A stretch of 64,000 nucleotides of DNA from the NCBI GenBank assembly GCA_903813345.2, contig CAIIXF020000003.1:27545248-27609247 (forward strand), given 5' to 3'. Below, one piece after another: positions 44,860-57,559 of the stretch (position 1 is the first letter of the stretch; each line of letters begins with the position of its first letter). A program made the translations under genes and the position numbers. The stretch comes from Owenia fusiformis (Eukaryota > Annelida > Polychaeta > Sabellida > Oweniidae). Below the pieces are notes generated by a model. That model was not told where the DNA came from. It worked only from the letters and a program-made list of their open reading frames with translations, and did not search any database.

Positions 44860-46805
44860 TCATAAAAACATCAGAAATATTTTTTGCTTTCATAGGGTAC
44901 CAATATTAATTCAATCAACAACGCTGTAGCATGAATAATGAACCATAAACTAATAGTCTTCAAATATGTCATTTGAAGAATGTAGTCCTATTTTCTTTAT
45001 TTTATTGCTATTTTTACTGTTAATAAAAATTGTATGTTGTACATTTGTATGTGTGGCCCTAGAAGGGCATCAGTACAAATAAATCCTATTATATATATAC
45101 AATGTGTATTAACTGATTGGACAAGAACAATTGACATATGCCCACTCTGCACTATGCTGTTATCTCTGAATATAAAGAAAATATTAAATGGTTACTATGG
45201 AACCGAGCGCTTTAAGTAAATCTCACCCTAAAGTCTCAATTAAATATATAAACTTTTCTTACCTGACATACTGATACACATACATGTTGTTTTAAGAAGC
45301 TTTTTATCATAATTTTACATGTACCATATGCCTCCAGAAACACGTGACACATATTATAACATTTGGTAGAAATCGATAAAAAAAACTTAGATATGTAACT
45401 ACTATCGGGTACAAAAGCGCATGATATATACTTGTGTGAATTATTTCAAAATCACCAAAAATCAAGCGTTTCTATTTATATGACATCACAATGAGCCCAA
45501 AACCCCGAGAAATATGTATTTTCAACAAGTTTGTTAAATTACCTTTACAATGAAACTTTAAACATGATATATGGCCAAAGCGTTCCCTAGATATCTTCAA
45601 AAATATATTTATGGACTTTAATAGTGACAACATTGCAGTTACCATGGAAACCATCATTTTTTAAAATGTTCTAACCTGTTTTGATTTATTTTAGGCATTA
45701 AAGATGTTAACACAGATGCTAAGCTTTCCAACGGTACCATGATTAGCCAATTACCTTTTCATCGATATATTTAACATGACATTATATTTTTGAAGATTTT
45801 TTAAATTATCATTGAAAATGTATAAAATATTATAATAAATACTCAAATATATCTTGATTTGTCAAAAATCTCGATATTAGATATTTGACCTAGGCCTCTA
45901 TTTCTTTGCATTATGACATTACAGTCATAGTGATATTGTTTGTTCGATATATTAATACTATGTGTTGTGTTAAGTCACTTAAAGGCAAAACATAGTTTAC
46001 TTTAAGTATTGTAGCTTACAGAAGCATATGATACATGTTAAAATTCTGTCAAAATCACCGAAAAATCAGCCGTTTCTAGTTCTATTACATCACAATGAGC
46101 CCAATAATCCAAAAAATACATGTTTTCAAAAGGTTTATTAAATTACCTTTACAGTGATACTTTTATCAAGACATATGGTCAAAGTGTTCTCTAGATATGT
46201 TCAAAAGTATAATATCCATGGGCCTCAATGGTGACAACATTGCAATTACCATGGAAACCAGCATTTTAAAGAATTTTCTCACCTGTTCTGAATTGTTTTA
46301 GTCGTCAAACATATTAGTGCAGATGCTAAGCTTTCCAACGGTACCATGATTTGCCAGTAACCTTTTCATCAATATATTAAACATGACATTATATTGTTGA
46401 GAATTTTTAAATTATCATTGAAAATGTATAAAATGTATAAATGCCTCAAATATATCTGATTTGTCAAAAATCTCGATATTAGATATTTGAATTAGGCCTC
46501 TATCACTTTGTATTATGACATCACAATCATAGTGATATTGTTTGTTCGACATATTAATACTATGTGTTGTGTTAAGTCACTTAAAGACAAAAAATAGTTT
46601 ACTTTAAGTATTGTAGCTTACAGAAGCATATGATACATGTTTAAATCCAGTCAAAATCACCGAAAAATCAGCCGTTTCTAGTTCTATATGACATCACAAT
46701 GAGCCCAATAATCCAAAAATACAGTTTTTCAAAAACTGTGTCAAATTATCTTTACAGTGATACTTTTATCAAGACATATGGTCAAAGCGTTATCTAAATA
46801 TGTTC
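44860..46805 (+). repeat. foldback composite, right inverted arm (about 3 tandem units of 595-600 bp)
   Basis: Unit starts are marked by AAAATCACC(A/G)AAAAATCA near 45449, 46051 and 46651, giving a period of about 600 bp; the last unit is cut near 46805. Units share TGACATCACAATGAGCCCA, GTTACCATGGAAACCA, ATGCTAAGCTTTCCAACGGT, AAATCTCGATATTAGATATT and TAAGTCACTTAAAG followed by ACAAAA or GCAAAA. Between about 44910 and 45190 the arm holds extra sequence absent from the left arm. Non-coding. Confidence 0.85.
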
Positions 46806-49800
46806 GACTTCGCTTCTTAAAAGAGGGCTTGCAATGCACTTCATATCTAGATTCTGCGCGTAGGGTATTACATGGCCTACAAACCACCATCTGAACCGGT
46901 TTGCGAATTCCGATTGCAATAATCAGCTTTGGTTGTAAGCAATCTTAGTTAACCCTGTCAAATGCCTTTGGAATTTCATTCCCAGTAGTGTCTGTTTTGG
47001 TTGATGTCTAGGACTCTACATTCCTTTTTGTTGACCTGATTGTCATACAACTCGGTTGACCTTAAAATCAATGGTGGTAATTTGCAGTTGGTCAAAATTA
47101 GCATGGCGAAATAAAACACGCTCCCTTGATTATGCTGCTTATCTTCTTTTTGTAGTTTATGAATCAAACGCTAATTTTTACAACAAGAAATGGTTAGATA
47201 GCTTACACTGAGGTCATCCGTGTCAAAGACCTACATAGTTTTATTAGATAACTCTAACAGCTTTCATTAGGGTTTATGGTTAAATTATATCATAAAGAAG
47301 GACAGTGAAGCGTTTCATTTCCCTGGTGGCATGGCAATATGGCAGATAGAATTCACAGGAAATTCCCGTCTAATAAATTGAATCAGGTAGACATTTTAAT
47401 TAATTTCACTTTAATCAAAATGCATGAAATAAGGTTTTATGGGACTTCATAAATCTTCTTAACACTTTAAAGGGACCGTTGGGAGAAAATAACTTAATAG
47501 AACTCTATCAATATGTAAATGTTTTTATAGAGGAGCAATAACCGCTACACTGCCCCCACTTTACAAAGATGGTCGTCCAAAAATATAAAACAAGACAAAA
47601 CAAAATAAACGTCGACAACAAAAATAAAAGGTAATGAAAGATGAAGGTTCTTGAACCAGTCTATCTTTTACTCGAGAGGAAATACTGTACCATTGACTAT
47701 AATATGTATCCTGCCATCTTTATAATAATACCAAATCATTAATGTAAATAGTTCTCCTTTAAACGATTCATTTTACTTTGCATCAGAAACCCATTACCAT
47801 TATTAGTTTAGAAAACAATACAGAACCAAGATTAATTGAATATTTTGATTAGCATAAATATGCATAAGGTATTTGAAAGATATAATCACTCCCCTTGAGG
47901 TAACTACTAAATAGGGACTATAACGGGATTAGATATAAATTACGATGAAGATTTAAACATAAGAATGCGACAGATCAAGTATTTACGTTCATTGAATCAT
48001 CAAATACTAATAACTTTATCCTGGGATTTAATAAGTTATGGGAATCTTCAAGACAGTGTGGAAATTAAACCTGTAATTGCTGAGGTTTGTAATTGTATTT
48101 CATGACCGTCGTCAATCAAACAACTATTTATGGATTCATTTTCGAAGTAATTTCCAAATCATGGCGTGATCTCGTGATTTTTTGTGCATTATACAAGAAT
48201 CATAGTCTACTTATTAGCATACTTAGTGATTTGATATGGTACGAATGATTAATACCGATGTAAAAGAGATTATAAATGTTCCCAAGGGGAAAATTGCCCT
48301 GTTTTATATTGATATCATAAGGCCACTAAAGTGCCCGCGCCATATAAGGTCAAAAAGTAAATAAATGCAAAATCGACCAATAAGTAATAACTTTTAATAT
48401 TCCCCATTACCTTTGTTTTATTTGTCTGATAATTGCACTTTTGCTTGAAATTGCATGGAATATTAGGTTATGCGCCTTTTCCTATATGTCTCTTTTGATT
48501 TATGATCACCAATACCACAGAATACAAAAAGTCTGGCGAAACGTTAACTATTATAGGTATACAATGGACATACAGACATGTGCTTTCGTGCGCTTATGTA
48601 ATGAAATAGACCTTTCCTATGAGTCCTGGCCCTTTTAGTGAACCCAGAAAACTAGAAATGTTGGCTCTTTTTATATACATGACGTCATACATAATTTATT
48701 CGTTTGACTTCGTTTCTTGAAAGAGAGCTTGTCTCCAATAAGCATTTGTAATTGTTTCTCTGAGTGTATAAGAATCACATCACATAAACATGGTGGTAAG
48801 AATCACTGGATTGATGTATGGATTTAATTTGGTACGATAGGACAACGTGCTACAAAAGCAGAATGACCGTACATTGTCCTTCCCGAAGAGTTATAACATT
48901 CGGATATATCCCCTTTATTATGAAAATTAAAGGAAGCATGAACTCTGAAGTAATGCACATTAAAAGTACAGAAATATTTTTCAATGTACTCATGATGTCA
49001 GATTTCATTTATCATTCTTTGAACTTGTTATAATTATATAAATGATCAAGAAAGGCCCTGTTAAAGGAAAGGTCATGCAAATGATAACATAAGGTTATAA
49101 AAAAGAAATCATTTTTGTAGAAAACTTTTCACTGATTCAAATATGCCATTAAAAAGAAGGACATTATTTAAGCAACTCATTAGAAGACATTGGGAGTCGT
49201 ATTTGCGAATCACAAGAACCGAGGTTTAGCGAAATTTCAAAGCTAGAAACTTCTATTCTTAGCAAGATATTGCGGACTACCATAAGGAAGGTCTGAAGTT
49301 CCTTAGATTTCCCTAGGGCCCATCGACAATCAGTTCAATGCAATTGACATGTTTGATTTAACTGATCATACATAATTATTGAAGCGATGAAGTACCTCAT
49401 AGAGTCTACTGGTTCGGAAAATACATACTTATAAATGAGTATACGTTAGCCTCATATATAGGTGAAGGGCCAGTCTTTATCTACATATTGACCAGAAAGG
49501 TAAACGTTTGATTTTTTGGGTCACACACGTGTCCGATTCCAATGACTTCACGTAAATGTCATACTTAAATGATTGTGAGGATTGGATATGGGTTCTATTC
49601 ATGCTTTATACTTTGCCAAGCATAAGTGAATAGTAGAAAGCTATGGCACGTGTAACCTCCAATCCACACTTCGATGTTTTTCATAAAATGAAATTACAGT
49701 AAGGAGACCATTCCAATAAACCTCGCCCTCTTTTGCTATACCGAGAAATCAAATATATTGACTCAAGTATATTGATGCCATCGGTTGAAGGTACCAAATC

Positions 49801-49815
49801 AAAAATTGGATTGAC
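46806..49815. other. no supportable gene
   Basis: AT-rich sequence. A 25-bp block GACTTCGCTTCTTAAAAGAG at 46806, directly outside the foldback arm, recurs diverged as GACTTCGTTTCTTGAAAGAG near 48708. Open frames are short and unrecognisable. Confidence 0.5.
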
Positions 49816-51230
49816 TTATTGTTGATCAAATAAAATGTACTATCTTAATTAAAGTCTTGAAAAAACATATCTACTTTCCCTTTCCAGTAGGAATGAGGCT
49901 ACGCCATTACAGGTATCAAGTTATATGTGTGCTTTTTAGAAACTACAACGTCTTGAATCTTAGCTAATATTTGTGCGTCAACTGGTGACAGTGTTCACTA
50001 GAACGGTCTTTTGGTCCCGATTATAGCTTATCAAGACTGATGAATGATTGATAAATGATAAAACAATGAATTATTCAACTGCTGTAAAATGCAACGGAGT
50101 ACTATGTGCTACTTAAGAGCAACAATATGACAAACGCATGTTTAATGGGCTTGGGGAAAAGGAGTTGGGCACATAGAGATGGGGCGTGGTGGGCACAATC
50201 CATGCAGAGTTAAAAACGTAATGTTTACGTTCTAGTTCATATTTTTACACAATCTAGAAAAAATGTCACAAACATAAACATGAACGATAACCATTAGCTC
50301 ATTTTGTAGGCTTTAAGAATAACTTAAAGTAAATGTTGAACAATTAATGTCCGAAAGTTGTCAAAACGTACTGTTATAATATCATAAAATGTTCCTTGAC
50401 TTCAGAGTGTGAGACGCAATCCTGCCAATCAAATTCGTTATCACAATGAATATTCTATATAATAGTATTGTTTGTATTTTAACCATGCGTGGATTATAAT
50501 ACTCGAAGTTAACGCCCCGCGTCTTTTTCCTGAAAACATTTTAGACATGTAGAGTATTCACGCTGAACATATCTTGGTTTTACAATAAATCAACACATAT
50601 AAATCACATCAGTCTACAATAATCTACTGAATGTCTCGCCTTGTCGATCGAATACGAATACAACTTACCACACCAGGTCAGGATAATCCATCCCTGACAG
50701 TAAATTAACAAACCGTCCTTGCAAATATCCGTTGGGACTTGGGACCATATGAGTAAAGAGAAGTAGAACGAGGCAAAGTGAAATAAAGTACACGCTGTAA
50801 GTACTTAATGAGATAAAACGTCCAAATCAAAGGTTATCCAAAGAAATGAAGAACAACAGAAATACACAGATGATATTTTTAATAAGACGTGTTGAAATAA
50901 GGTTGATAGGACTTGTAATTAACGTCACGTTTTATTCGTTCATTGTGTCGAAGTGTTCTTTCTTTTCTCATCTAGTTCCTTCTTAACTGACTTCTAAAAG
51001 ATTCAACCGCTAGATAGTATACTTTGCCAGACGATTATTTAAACAAACAAGATGCTTTATTCAAATTATACCTTGATCAATTAAATAAAACGCATTATCT
51101 TAATTGAAATCTTGGGAAAATATCTTAACTCTTTTCTTTACCAGTAGGAATGAGGTTACCTGAGAAGTAAACAAACTTATAAATAAAGTATGCACAGGTA
51201 TAAAGTTATACGTATGCATTTTTAGAAACT
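49816..51230 (+). repeat. pair of diverged direct repeats (49816-49948 and 51069-51230)
   Basis: Both copies carry TTGATCAA, AATAAAA, TATCTTAATT, CTTTxCCAGTAGGAATGAGG, CAGGTAT, AAGTTATA and TTTTTAGAAACT in the same order. The second has about 30 bp extra (AAGTAAACAAACTTATAAAT). They are 1.25 kb apart. The intervening 49949-51068 has no recognisable feature. This is an interspersed or old tandem repeat of unknown type. Confidence 0.65.
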
Positions 51231-53505
51231 CTAGTATACGTAATAAAGTAGGGGAGGGCAACGATGTACCGAGAGTCCGCGGCCGAAAATGGCCGTATGA
51301 AATTGCGATTCTTATTAAGCGTTAGGGTTGAAGTATCTTCATTTTTCCGGCCATCTTCTGTTTCTGTAGAAATCGTTGCCCAATAACGCAACACTAAAAA
51401 CATCAACGAATGACCTTTGGTGGGTTATTGGGTATATACTGCAGTGCAGTTGTATGAAATAGTGTGTCCGGATTGGCTGGGATCGGACACACCTTGCCTA
51501 ACTGCCATATGTACATAACAATTTAAGAGTCAATTGTTTTATCGTTTCTATCACAATTTCAAGTTTATAATGGTTCTAGTGCATCCTTGGTCCAAGGTAT
51601 TTCACTTCCTTCCATTTTAAGCATAAATGAAATCCTTTGAAAAAGGATGGGGGTTCAAATAATGAAGTAAATGTGGTAATTTCTAAGCTTTTGTGGACAT
51701 GATGGGTTCTCATATAACCGATGGATATCAAATGAGGTCTGGGGAACGCTGCATTAAAGCAACTATTACGGTGAGCGTAAATGCTTCCTAACATTGGCCA
51801 GAAAGATTGATCACTGTGCTGTAAATAATGCACAATGAACATGGCAAGCATGGCATCTGTTAGTCGATCGAGATATGTCAATTCTTGTTTACAAACTTGT
51901 AAGTATATACATTTTGAATACTTTATCCACGATTGAAGACATGTCTGACGGACTGAAAATCTATCAGATCAACACAGATTGCAATAAACAGTTTTATTTG
52001 TTTGATGTTTTGTTTCAATTAAATGTTCCATTGTTATGAAAAAGAGGGATATTTGCATAAGCTATTGGATGAAGATCAATTATACCCCGAGATTATACAA
52101 GCGTTTGTTTCTTTGATTATTTATAATTTCGAACCTGTCTACAAAGAGACTCCGATAGCGAACTTTCGTTCAGTGCAAATAATGTCAATGACTGATGCGT
52201 AATATAATATTAAATTGAAATTACACGGGCCGAGTCTGCGATATAGCCATGCTTTGTTTGATAGATGGAATTACTATTTTTATCTGTTATAAGGTTATGG
52301 GGCGAGTGTAATAAAGGTGCTGCATTTTTTCTTAGTCATATATTTTTTATGAAAATTACAAGACTACAAAAGGTCTGTTGGATAATGTAGAAGATGGATC
52401 GAGAGAGTGCTTTGGGACAGACAGATTGTTGTTAAAAATGATAGAAGTGTAATTATAAGAGCCATCTGCTATCTACAAGGATTTATTCAGATATTGATCA
52501 TAAAATCCTATTCTATATTATATGATGTTACTATTGTGTTCAGTGAATAACTCTCCATCATCATATTTCAGTGTAATAAGGGGTGTATCTTGATTTTTAT
52601 TGATTGATTGATTCGATGCTCAACTTTTCTTATGTTATAGATCAACTCTACAATTTGTTTGAATGCTACACTCTTTTTTATAGCATCTTGACGTTTGCTG
52701 ATTTTGACTGCAGGAACTGCGTTTTTCGAAACGGGAATTGTTTAAAATATAAATGTCACTTACTTCCATGTATTAAATAGACAAACACATACATTAATTT
52801 TGATGCAAATGTTTTTAGATTTTATTTTATATACGAATTCGCGAGTCAAGATAAAATTCTTTCAAGCTTGTGCTTGGTAATTACACTTACAAGCCTTCTC
52901 CAACAAGTTTTCATCGATAATTACTTTTCTTGGGATAGTGAAACAATTAATTGTATTTGCCCATGTTTCTCCAATAGCCATTTCACGAGATCAGAATTTA
53001 GGTAACAGAATATATAATGTGTATTTTAGTACCGACCGGGTATCCCAATACAAAGTTTCCAAATAAAACGTAACTTTCAGATAATTTTACTATCATATGC
53101 CTTGATTTCAAAAATATTTCTTCACCACTCACGAGTAATCTCATGTTTGTCTCCTACAATTATTCAATACACTAGGTATGTTCTACCTAGAGTAATTTAT
53201 ATAAACTTGGCAGAAGTGGGGGTTCACAATTAAATTTTGAAGTAGATTACACTAAGAATATTCGAATCCCTGCAAGAAAAGCTCCTCGTGTATTCACCTA
53301 ATTGTAGAATTTACTCCAAAATGGATGAATATAAAATTATAGAACTTTTAGAATTTCAGTCAATGGCAAAATGGTTTGTTTTCTTTTATTATTTTCAAAT
53401 TGGGCCCTTGTCATCTGAGGATTTCTAAGGTCCTTTCTGGATGAAACGCCAAAGGAACAAGGAGTGCCTTTTTACATTCAGTGACTGTGTTTAGTCCATT
53501 TCTCT
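51231..53505. other. no supportable gene
   Basis: AT-rich sequence. The largest frame (51576-51881 minus, 101 codons) has no recognisable motif. No repeat or RNA gene seen. Confidence 0.5.
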
Positions 53506-53518
53506 TGATTTATTTCAG

Positions 53519-53695
53519 GGGAAGGGCCATCAGTTAATACAATTCCGTTCTTAGATGTAGATTTGATGTAATTGATTTAATCAACTATCTTTTTTACTAC
53601 AAATAGGCCTTACAGTGCACCCTGCATCCTTACTCCTTGGAGATTCCAGTCCAGAAAACACAGACATTACAAATGATGAATCGATCCTATTGGTT
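53519..53695 (+). other. weak candidate exon region (two acceptor-preceded open segments)
   Basis: The first segment follows TTGATTTATTTCAG and reads GEGPSVNTIPFLDVDL before a weak GTAATT. The second follows TTTTTTACTACAAATAG at about 53607; two of its frames stay open for more than 30 codons, one reading LTVHPASLLLGDSSPENTDI. Both acceptors have pyrimidine-rich tracts. No homologue is recognised, donors are poor and phases were not reconciled with the segment at 54403. Listed because such acceptor-plus-open-frame pairs are otherwise scarce here. Confidence 0.12.
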
Positions 53696-53970
53696 TTCGC
53701 TGACCTTGCGTGAAAAGAAACAAAATTGAACCTGGGATGAATTGATCCTTGTCAGCTTAAACATTGCCGTCTTATCAGCCATTAGCCAAAGATAAATAAG
53801 TTGACGTACTAAATAACAAGGTAAATAACTGAAAAATACAATCACTTAACGACACGATTGGAACAAGCGAATTGCTTGAAATGAAAAACAAACAAAAAAT
53901 CTAGGCGAACTTATTGAAATGCTTGATATGACAAAGAAATTAATGACAACTGGCAACGACCGACTAAATA

Positions 53971-54322
53971 CAGGGTGTTCAAAAAATACGCAACCCAAAG
54001 AAATCACTTTATCTTGGAAAATACAGATTTACCATACTTTGAATGAAGATGATTTGGGCCAAATTTGAAGAGCTAAAACACTATAATTAGAAAGTTATTC
54101 AGTTTTATTGCTGTGGCAGTCACCCCTGCCTGCGTTTTTCGTATCTTTCCGATTCTAATATCTTTTGAGCAGGTGTCTAAGGCATCATATTTTATAACTA
54201 ACCAACTACAGGAGTGTTACATACACAGTCTCTTCTTTCTTTCCTGAAAAAATGAACATAATTGCATTAGTATTTTCCAAGATATAGCGACTTCTTTGGG
54301 TTGCGTTTTTCTGAACACCCTG
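53971..54322. mobile_element. 352-bp Tc1/mariner-type MITE, TA flanks
   Basis: The left end CAGGGTGTTCAAAAAATACG, followed by CAACCCAAAGAA, pairs with the right end TTCTTTGGGTTGCGTTTTTC followed by TGAACACCCTG, each bordered by TA (53969-53970 and 54323-54324). The pairing extends to TTGGAAAATAC and its complement. It lies just upstream of the candidate exon at 54403. Non-coding. Confidence 0.92.
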
Positions 54323-54402
54323 TATGACATCGACAGAGTACGATCGACTAAATACGACATCAGCTAATAACTGCCTTAATTTATCATTTTTCTTCATTCT
54401 AG

Positions 54403-54483
54403 GCTACGAGTGACTTGGAATGGAATGACCAAGATGATGACTATACGACAACAGACAATGTAACAGAAACATGGGCTGGCTGA
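54403..54483 (+). other. candidate terminal coding exon (27 codons including the stop)
   Basis: A good splice acceptor with a long pyrimidine tract (ATCATTTTTCTTCATTCTAG) is followed in phase 0 by an open frame beginning ATSDLEWNDQDDDYTTTD and ending ETWAG then TGA. The peptide is acidic and polar, like a cytoplasmic tail, and its codons are unlike the surrounding AT-rich translations. I do not recognise the protein and no convincing upstream exon or polyadenylation signal was tied to it. The possible exons at 53519-53695 lie on the same strand. It may be coincidence. Confidence 0.25.
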
Positions 54484-57379
54484 TAAACAATACAACACAT
54501 CAAGCAAAGTGAATGATAAATAGACTGGCAGTGGCACTTATCACCATGACTGATTTGAAATTTGAATGAACAAAAAGCAGTTTCAAACTCATAAGACAAA
54601 TAATTAACCTCGATTGACCAAGAGTAAATTGTTAAAGAAACAGCTGAAACCATTTTGTTAGATTGACCAAAACATGGTCAGCAAGATGCGCCAATTCCCA
54701 TACCCCACATCCTCAAGAGATAGCACAGGCTGTGGATGGTACAATGGGAATAGCAAATCAACCAAAAGGAAGACTTACCAACAATACCCTTACACGTTTG
54801 CTCTAATATTTTCTATTCTACCGTTTCCTTTGTGACAACAATATATATATATGATGGCGTACCAGAGAAACTACGTGCCTCCATCGTTTATATCTAATAT
54901 AATTCCTAATTAGGTGATGGATTGCAGGGTGGTCAACTCTAAGCTCCAGAGGTGATCGAGGGAACTGAGGCATATGAACAGAAAACGGACATGTCATTTT
55001 ACTTAGCTTGATAAATTACAGAGTCATTAGGGAGAACACCAGACATTTTGAATACAAAAGATGCACGCACTTGATCTATTATTTTGGATTACTCCTTCTT
55101 GTATTAGGGATTTATACTTGAAAAGAGCATCAGTATCATGCATATCTTTTATTGTCTGAACAACACGGGTCATAAACACAATTTGTTAACGTCACAAGAA
55201 CGCTCTCTTCTCATTATTCTCTACTCGCTGTCTGACAAGGTATTAATTGGATCAGGAAAATGAGAAAGCGATTCCTTCTTCAATACGACAAGATAAAATA
55301 AGTGATCCAAACTTTAAGAAATGAGTTGATCAGCTTAACACTGTTACAACATTTTGTCGGAGTTAAATAAGTGCAACTGACATGCATGGTACAATTGATA
55401 TACGTTCTTGATATGAGCTGATGCCTGAAAATCATTTCTGTAGAACATGTTATACGATTTCTCAACCCAAATTACCAATGAAATACGAATCATGCCTTTA
55501 TGTTATTGAAAAATATTAAGTCATTTACACATATTCCACAATGTTATTTCAGGAGTCAACCTGCAAAATTCTCAATTCTTTTCATAGGTGATCGATAAGT
55601 GTTCAAAACACATCAATATTTCAAGTCTCTCAATTTCAAAGTGGGTACAAGTTTATGTTTGAATCATCAAGTGGGTACAATAGTTTGGCAACCAGTAGGA
55701 CCTCATAGAATCATCGAATTGTGTATAAACGATATTTGAGTGCTTTTTTGGAAGCAGAGTAGTCTAGCTTCAAGACTGTGGACCTGAAAATCTGATCAAC
55801 ACCCAGTTAGATAGTATCGGGTCTTGAAGCAAGACTAGAATCAGAATTAAAACTGATGAGATCATTAATAAACGTTTGGAACAAGGAGAGGGAGAGAGTG
55901 GTGTCATATTTGAGGTTTGAATCCTGGATTAGGCGAGTGTTGAGTCTCAGTGAATTTTATGTTTCTGGAGACATCTATAACATGGCAGACTAATCACCAA
56001 CCTTGTACTCCTAGCTTTAAGGTATTTGTTCGGAATTAGGGGATTTAAAGAGTAAGGTTATTGTCTATCCTACTTGTCATATCAATGGCATAACCTTTAT
56101 AAAACAAATCTAGAAAGTTATGCGGTGTATGATACAGAACGCTAACTGGGCTGGAACAATACATTAAATGTATTGCAAGTCATGTAGAAACAAACCCTCG
56201 TACAAAGAACAAAGAATCTCCAACCAATGATCAAAGTCTCATCTCAATTGGAAATTCCATCAAATCTAAAACATCTGATTCCAATATCAATCTCCACGCT
56301 TTGGTGATTTTTGTTTATCGTCATAAGCTACCATGATGCAATAATTGGTAAATCCATTAATCTTGAAACAAATGCCAGGCTCATGACAACGAAGGGCGCA
56401 ACCTAAAGGGCGATTAGTCTGTCAGCTGAATTAACAACCACTTCCTTATTCTCTGACAGCAACAATATTAACTTCTTAAAAATCTGTCCACTGAAAGCAA
56501 TAATGTTTCAAAGTTAAGTCACGCAAAATTACAGTATATTGGTTAATGTAATCAGCTCATACTCAATTATTTTCCCAGCAAACTATGCGCAACAAAAAGG
56601 TTTTCAACATGTACGTATTTAATAGTGGTTAACTATGTGCCCTATCAAAGATCTTTGGCAATACTGTTTTTATGTAAAATCCGTAGATTTTGTGGAATGA
56701 ATTAATTGCTTTCGTCATGGTAGAAAATCACCGAGAACGATTTCAATGAACTGGATCTCCCCTAATTTCTTAAAAATAGACTGATCCAGTAGACTCGCCT
56801 GGAGCCGCCATGTTGTTTTCATACGGGAAACTATTCGTATTCGTAACCCTTTATGCAGTTAACAGTACTATTTTTTCAAATTGTTCTTTCATTGCTTTAG
56901 CCTTGATTCACTATATTTTGACAGACATAAATGATTAAAACTTCAATTGGAAGTTATTTTTCCTCATTTATAAATAGAGCGTTAAAACAGTAGTAATTAC
57001 TAATAGACTGACAAATCAGACATGTTTATTGGTAAAACATGAGAATGATGGATCAAAATGGGCTAAATAGCACCAAGCGGTCACTTTAACCCGCCTGTGT
57101 CCCTTGGTTGTGAAGTTTTGAGTTTGTTTTGCCTCTGTTTAGCTCACTCATGTGTAAAGGAAGATCCGATTACCGTCTGTCCAATGACATATTATCTGTC
57201 ACTACAATCTTGACATAGCCTAATCACGTTCTACACTGTATAAAGAAACAAATGAAAATAAGTTTCAACGAACAAAAAACACGCACAACGTCAGTACTTA
57301 TTATAAAACATGACATGCAGACCACCAACAAGTTAGTGTAATTAGTTAGAAATGGTATCTGAGATACATAAAATTGATA
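54484..57379. other. no supportable gene
   Basis: AT-rich sequence. The only oddity is a GAGCCGCCATGTTG string near 56803, which fits both a strong start-codon context and a YY1-like motif on the other strand (see findings). A short direct repeat AAGTGGGTACAA occurs at about 55639 and 55669. Confidence 0.5.
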
Positions 57380-57410
57380 CAGGGTGATTTAAAAAATACA
57401 CAGTCTTCTA
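57380..57410 (+). mobile_element. solitary Tc1/mariner-type end, CAGGGTGATTTAAAAAATAC
   Basis: Preceded by GATA and resembling the end of the 53971 element (CAGGGTGTTCAAAAAATACG) at 17 of the first 20 positions. No matching right end was found downstream before the SINE at 57560. Probably a truncated relative. Confidence 0.4.
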
Positions 57411-57559
57411 ATTTTGGAAAAAACTTGTTGAATTATGACGTTGTAATCTTCTAAAAAATATCTCATGAAGGTAAAGTGTACAATTGAGTAAACAGTAGTA
57501 TTCTTACATACATGTACAATTGTGGATTAAGAGAAATCTGGTGTTATGACCCTCGATAG

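Larger units (their letters stand above)
38735..46805. mobile_element. about 8-kb foldback-like composite with inverted arms made of tandem units
   Basis: The left arm (38735-39780) and right arm (44860-46805) are inverted with respect to each other, and each contains repeated units of roughly 565-600 bp. Diagnostic blocks are GCTTCTGTAAGCTAC, TGACTTAACACAACAC, CAAACAATATCATT, GGTTTCGGGCTCATTGTG and TACCATGGAAACC with their complements. The core between the arms holds a mariner-type MITE, a 63-bp minisatellite and a nested TIR element. Long terminal inverted repeats built of tandem repeats are a hallmark of Foldback/Galileo-type elements. No transposase frame or exact termini were found, so the classification is inference. 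Confidence 0.6.
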
